DNA from: Wenzhouxiangella limi
Lineage (GTDB): Bacteria > Pseudomonadota > Gammaproteobacteria > Xanthomonadales > Wenzhouxiangellaceae
Direction: 5' to 3'
Assembly: GCF_010499265.1 (NCBI RefSeq)
Contig: NZ_JAAGSC010000043.1
Span: 255,843-319,842 of the forward strand
Length of the DNA stretch: 64,000 nucleotides
The position numbers were made by a program, and so were the translations under genes. Position 1 is the stretch's first letter; each line of letters opens with the position of its first letter. Under the pieces are notes generated by a model that saw nothing but the letters and a program-made list of their open reading frames with translations, was not told the origin of the DNA and did no database searches. Shown piece after piece: positions 62,245-64,000 of this stretch.

Positions 62245-64000
62245 TCAGGCGCCGGTGCGGAGGATGCGCACCGGCGGCGTGGCGAGCACGGAGCGGTTGC
62301 CGATCCAGCCGCTGCCCACGACCAGCACCGCGGCCCCCAGGAATCCGAGCGCGAACAGCAGGGGTGAGGGTCGATAGGCAAATTCGAACATTTCCCTGGC
62401 GAGCAGCCAGCCGGTCAAGGCCGAACCCGCGGTTGCCAGCAGTGCGGCAATCACGGCCATCACCCCGTACTCGATCAGCAGCCCTCGCCGGACCATGGCA
62501 TTATCGGCGCCCAGCGTCCGGATCAGGGCGGATTCCTGGCGACGCTCATCCCGGGTGGACTCCAGGGCAGCCAGCAGAACCACCAGGCCGGCCAGCAAGG
62601 TGAACGCAAAGACCACCTGGGCGGCGCGGCTGACCTGATCGATGATCTCGCCCACCCGCTCGATGATGGCGCCAACGTCGATGATGGACAGGTTGGGGAA
62701 TTCGCGCGTCACGGTGCGCAGATCGGCCTGCCCTGGAGTGGCCAGATAGAAGCTGGCGATGTACTGGTACGGCAGGGTCTCGGCAGCTTCCGGGGTAAGC
62801 AGAATGAAGAAGTTGACGTTGAAGGAGTTCCAGTCGACCTCGCGGATACTGGTCACGGTGGCGCTGAAGCGACTGGCGCCGGACTCGAAGGTGAGCTCGT
62901 CACCAAGATCGACGCCGAGGTTCTCGGCCCACATCTGCGCCAGCGAGACTTCGCCGCGGGCCTGGGGTGAAAAAAACGCGCCGGCGACGATTTCATTGGC
63001 CGGCGGCAGCGCGTCGATCCAGGAGACGTTGACTTGTCCGGCCATGCGGTGATCCGGCGGACGTTCGCCGTTGATGGCGACCAGGTTAGCGTTGGCCATC
63101 GGGCCCAGCTGGAGGTTCTGCGCGCCCTGATCGACCAATGCCTGTCGGACATTATCGACCTGATCGGGCTGGATGTTGATGATGAAGTGATCGGGCGTGT
63201 CCGGCGGCAGGCTGCCTCGCCACTGTTCCATCAACTCGGCCCTGACCACAACCAGCAAGAGCAGGGCCATCAGACCCAGGCCCAGCGCCGTGACCTGGAC
63301 GATGCCGCCACCGCGCCGCCGCTGCAGACCGGCGAGGCCAAAGCGCCACGAGGCGCGCGCCCGCCGCGCCAGCAGGCCCGAGCCCAGCATCGCCAGCCAG
63401 CCGGCCAGGGCCAGGCTGGCCGCCAGCGCGGCGCTGCCTCCCAGCACGATCGCGGCCAGCCGGGCATCACCCAGCTGAACAACCGGGATTGTCAGGGCGC
63501 CAGCGACCGGGATCAGCCACAACAGCCCCGCCAGTCCCGGCCTTGTGTCCAGCGAGCGGTTGAGAATCCGCATCGTCGGCACCTTGCGCAGGCTGAGCAA
63601 TGGCGGCAAGGCGAACCCGGCGGCCAGCAGCAAGGTGAACAAGCCGCTGCTCAGCACCGGCCAAAGCCGGGCCGCGGGCAGGGCGGTTTCGGGGCCTTCG
63701 GCAAGAATCTCGGCGATCAGTCCCTGCGCGGCCCAGCCCAGCGCGCCGCCGATGGCGACCGACGCCAGCAACAGGTAAAGCAGGAGCAGACTCAACGCCT
63801 TCATGATCTCGCCCGCACTGGCGCCGAAGGTCTTGAGCAGGGCCACCAGGTCACGCTGAGCAGCTGAAAAGCGAAGCGCCGCCAATAAGATGGCGACTGC
63901 GGCGAGGATGACCGCGGTCAGCGCGGCTATCCCGAGGAAGCGCCGGGCCTGGGTCAGGGCCAGGCCGGTGCGGTCCTCGGCGTCGGCTACGGTGATCAGG
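62245..64000 (-). CDS. FtsX-like ABC transporter permease, C-terminal part (5' end outside window)
   Basis: The frame is open to the window edge at 64000, giving 584 residues of a larger protein. It shows the end of one FtsX permease module (LALTQARRFLGIAALTAVILAAVAILLAALR, then LVALLKTFGASAGEIMKAL), a linker of several helices, a periplasmic domain (about 230-400) and a second module (AAQVVFAFTLLAGLVVLLAALES, then ESALIRTLGADNAMVRRGLLIEYGVMAVI). This double-module layout is that of YbbP-type permeases of about 830 residues, usually paired with a YbbA-like ATPase upstream, which would lie outside the window. Confidence 0.9.
   Translation of the reverse strand, partial: LITVADAEDRTGLALTQARRFLGIAALTAVILAAVAILLAALRFSAAQRDLVALLKTFGASAGEIMKALSLLLLYLLLASVAIGGALGWAAQGLIAEILAEGPETALPAARLWPVLSSGLFTLLLAAGFALPPLLSLRKVPTMRILNRSLDTRPGLAGLLWLIPVAGALTIPVVQLGDARLAAIVLGGSAALAASLALAGWLAMLGSGLLARRARASWRFGLAGLQRRRGGGIVQVTALGLGLMALLLLVVVRAELMEQWRGSLPPDTPDHFIINIQPDQVDNVRQALVDQGAQNLQLGPMANANLVAINGERPPDHRMAGQVNVSWIDALPPANEIVAGAFFSPQARGEVSLAQMWAENLGVDLGDELTFESGASRFSATVTSIREVDWNSFNVNFFILLTPEAAETLPYQYIASFYLATPGQADLRTVTREFPNLSIIDVGAIIERVGEIIDQVSRAAQVVFAFTLLAGLVVLLAALESTRDERRQESALIRTLGADNAMVRRGLLIEYGVMAVIAALLATAGSALTGWLLAREMFEFAYRPSPLLFALGFLGAAVLVVGSGWIGNRSVLATPPVRILRTGA

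Noticed and set aside
1-64000. CRISPR arrays, insertion sequences, prophage or rRNA genes
   Set aside because: No regularly spaced direct repeats, transposase or integrase reading frames, phage structural genes or rRNA sequence were seen on either strand.

Overview
This GC-rich 64 kb window is chromosomal DNA of a gammaproteobacterium. The dcw order (mraZ-rsmH-ftsL-ftsI-murE-murF-mraY-ftsW-murG-murC-ddl-ftsQ-ftsA-ftsZ-lpxC), the dciA/secA junction, the Nudix-ThiE fusion, ubiE-ubiJ-ubiB, a 1079-residue Oar-like TonB receptor and a poly-hydroxybutyrate degradation pair fit the Xanthomonadales/Chromatiales side of the class, something like Wenzhouxiangellaceae. That placement is an inference from gene content, not a database match. 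Both window edges cut genes: an EAL protein on the left and an FtsX-type permease on the right.

Layout. 1-4.7 kb: a signalling cluster of EAL phosphodiesterase, KaiC-like ATPase, KaiB-like protein and ECF sigma factor, converging on a GAF histidine kinase. 4.8-9.1 kb (minus): carboxymuconolactone-decarboxylase-like protein, type II NADH dehydrogenase, class II glutamine amidotransferase and LpxR-type outer-membrane protein. 9.1-11.3 kb: DUF3179 lipoprotein, then a decayed patch with a Fic-protein remnant and a damaged winged-helix gene. 11.3-13.4 kb: BlaI/BlaR1-like pair with two operator-like palindromes. 13.6 kb: tRNA-Pro(CGG) with its own promoter and terminator. 13.9-18.6 kb: TonB receptor and PpnN nucleosidase. 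18.7-35 kb: the dcw cluster, almost every gene overlapping the next by 1-11 bases (ddl/ftsQ by 34), plus lpxC. 35-39.9 kb: dciA, secA, mutT-thiE fusion and a phosphopantetheinyl transferase. 39.9-48.2 kb (minus): ubiB, ubiJ, ubiE, DUF971, AbgT transporter, cystathionine beta-synthase, YdcH-like protein and a pair of envelope lipoproteins. 48.2-52.6 kb: complete tyrosine/homogentisate catabolism (hpd, hmgA, fahA, maiA) with a divergent MarR regulator. 52.6-59.9 kb: TruC-like pseudouridine synthase, M14 carboxypeptidase, a MASE1 membrane protein with a LuxR-type regulator, 3-hydroxybutyrate dehydrogenase and oligomer hydrolase, and a YihY protein. 59.9-64 kb: a tandem pair of unknown paralogous proteins, a MATE transporter and an ABC permease.

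The points most worth a second look are: (i) a possible 40-codon Cys-containing leader ORF between ftsA and ftsZ, overlapping mutually exclusive hairpins; (ii) the KaiC/KaiB/sigma/kinase cluster, whose KaiC keeps the S/T phosphorylation pair; (iii) the tandem paralogues at 60 kb; (iv) a MASE1 sensor lacking any kinase domain beside a UhpA-like regulator; (v) a BlaR1-like protease with a non-beta-lactam-type extracytoplasmic domain.
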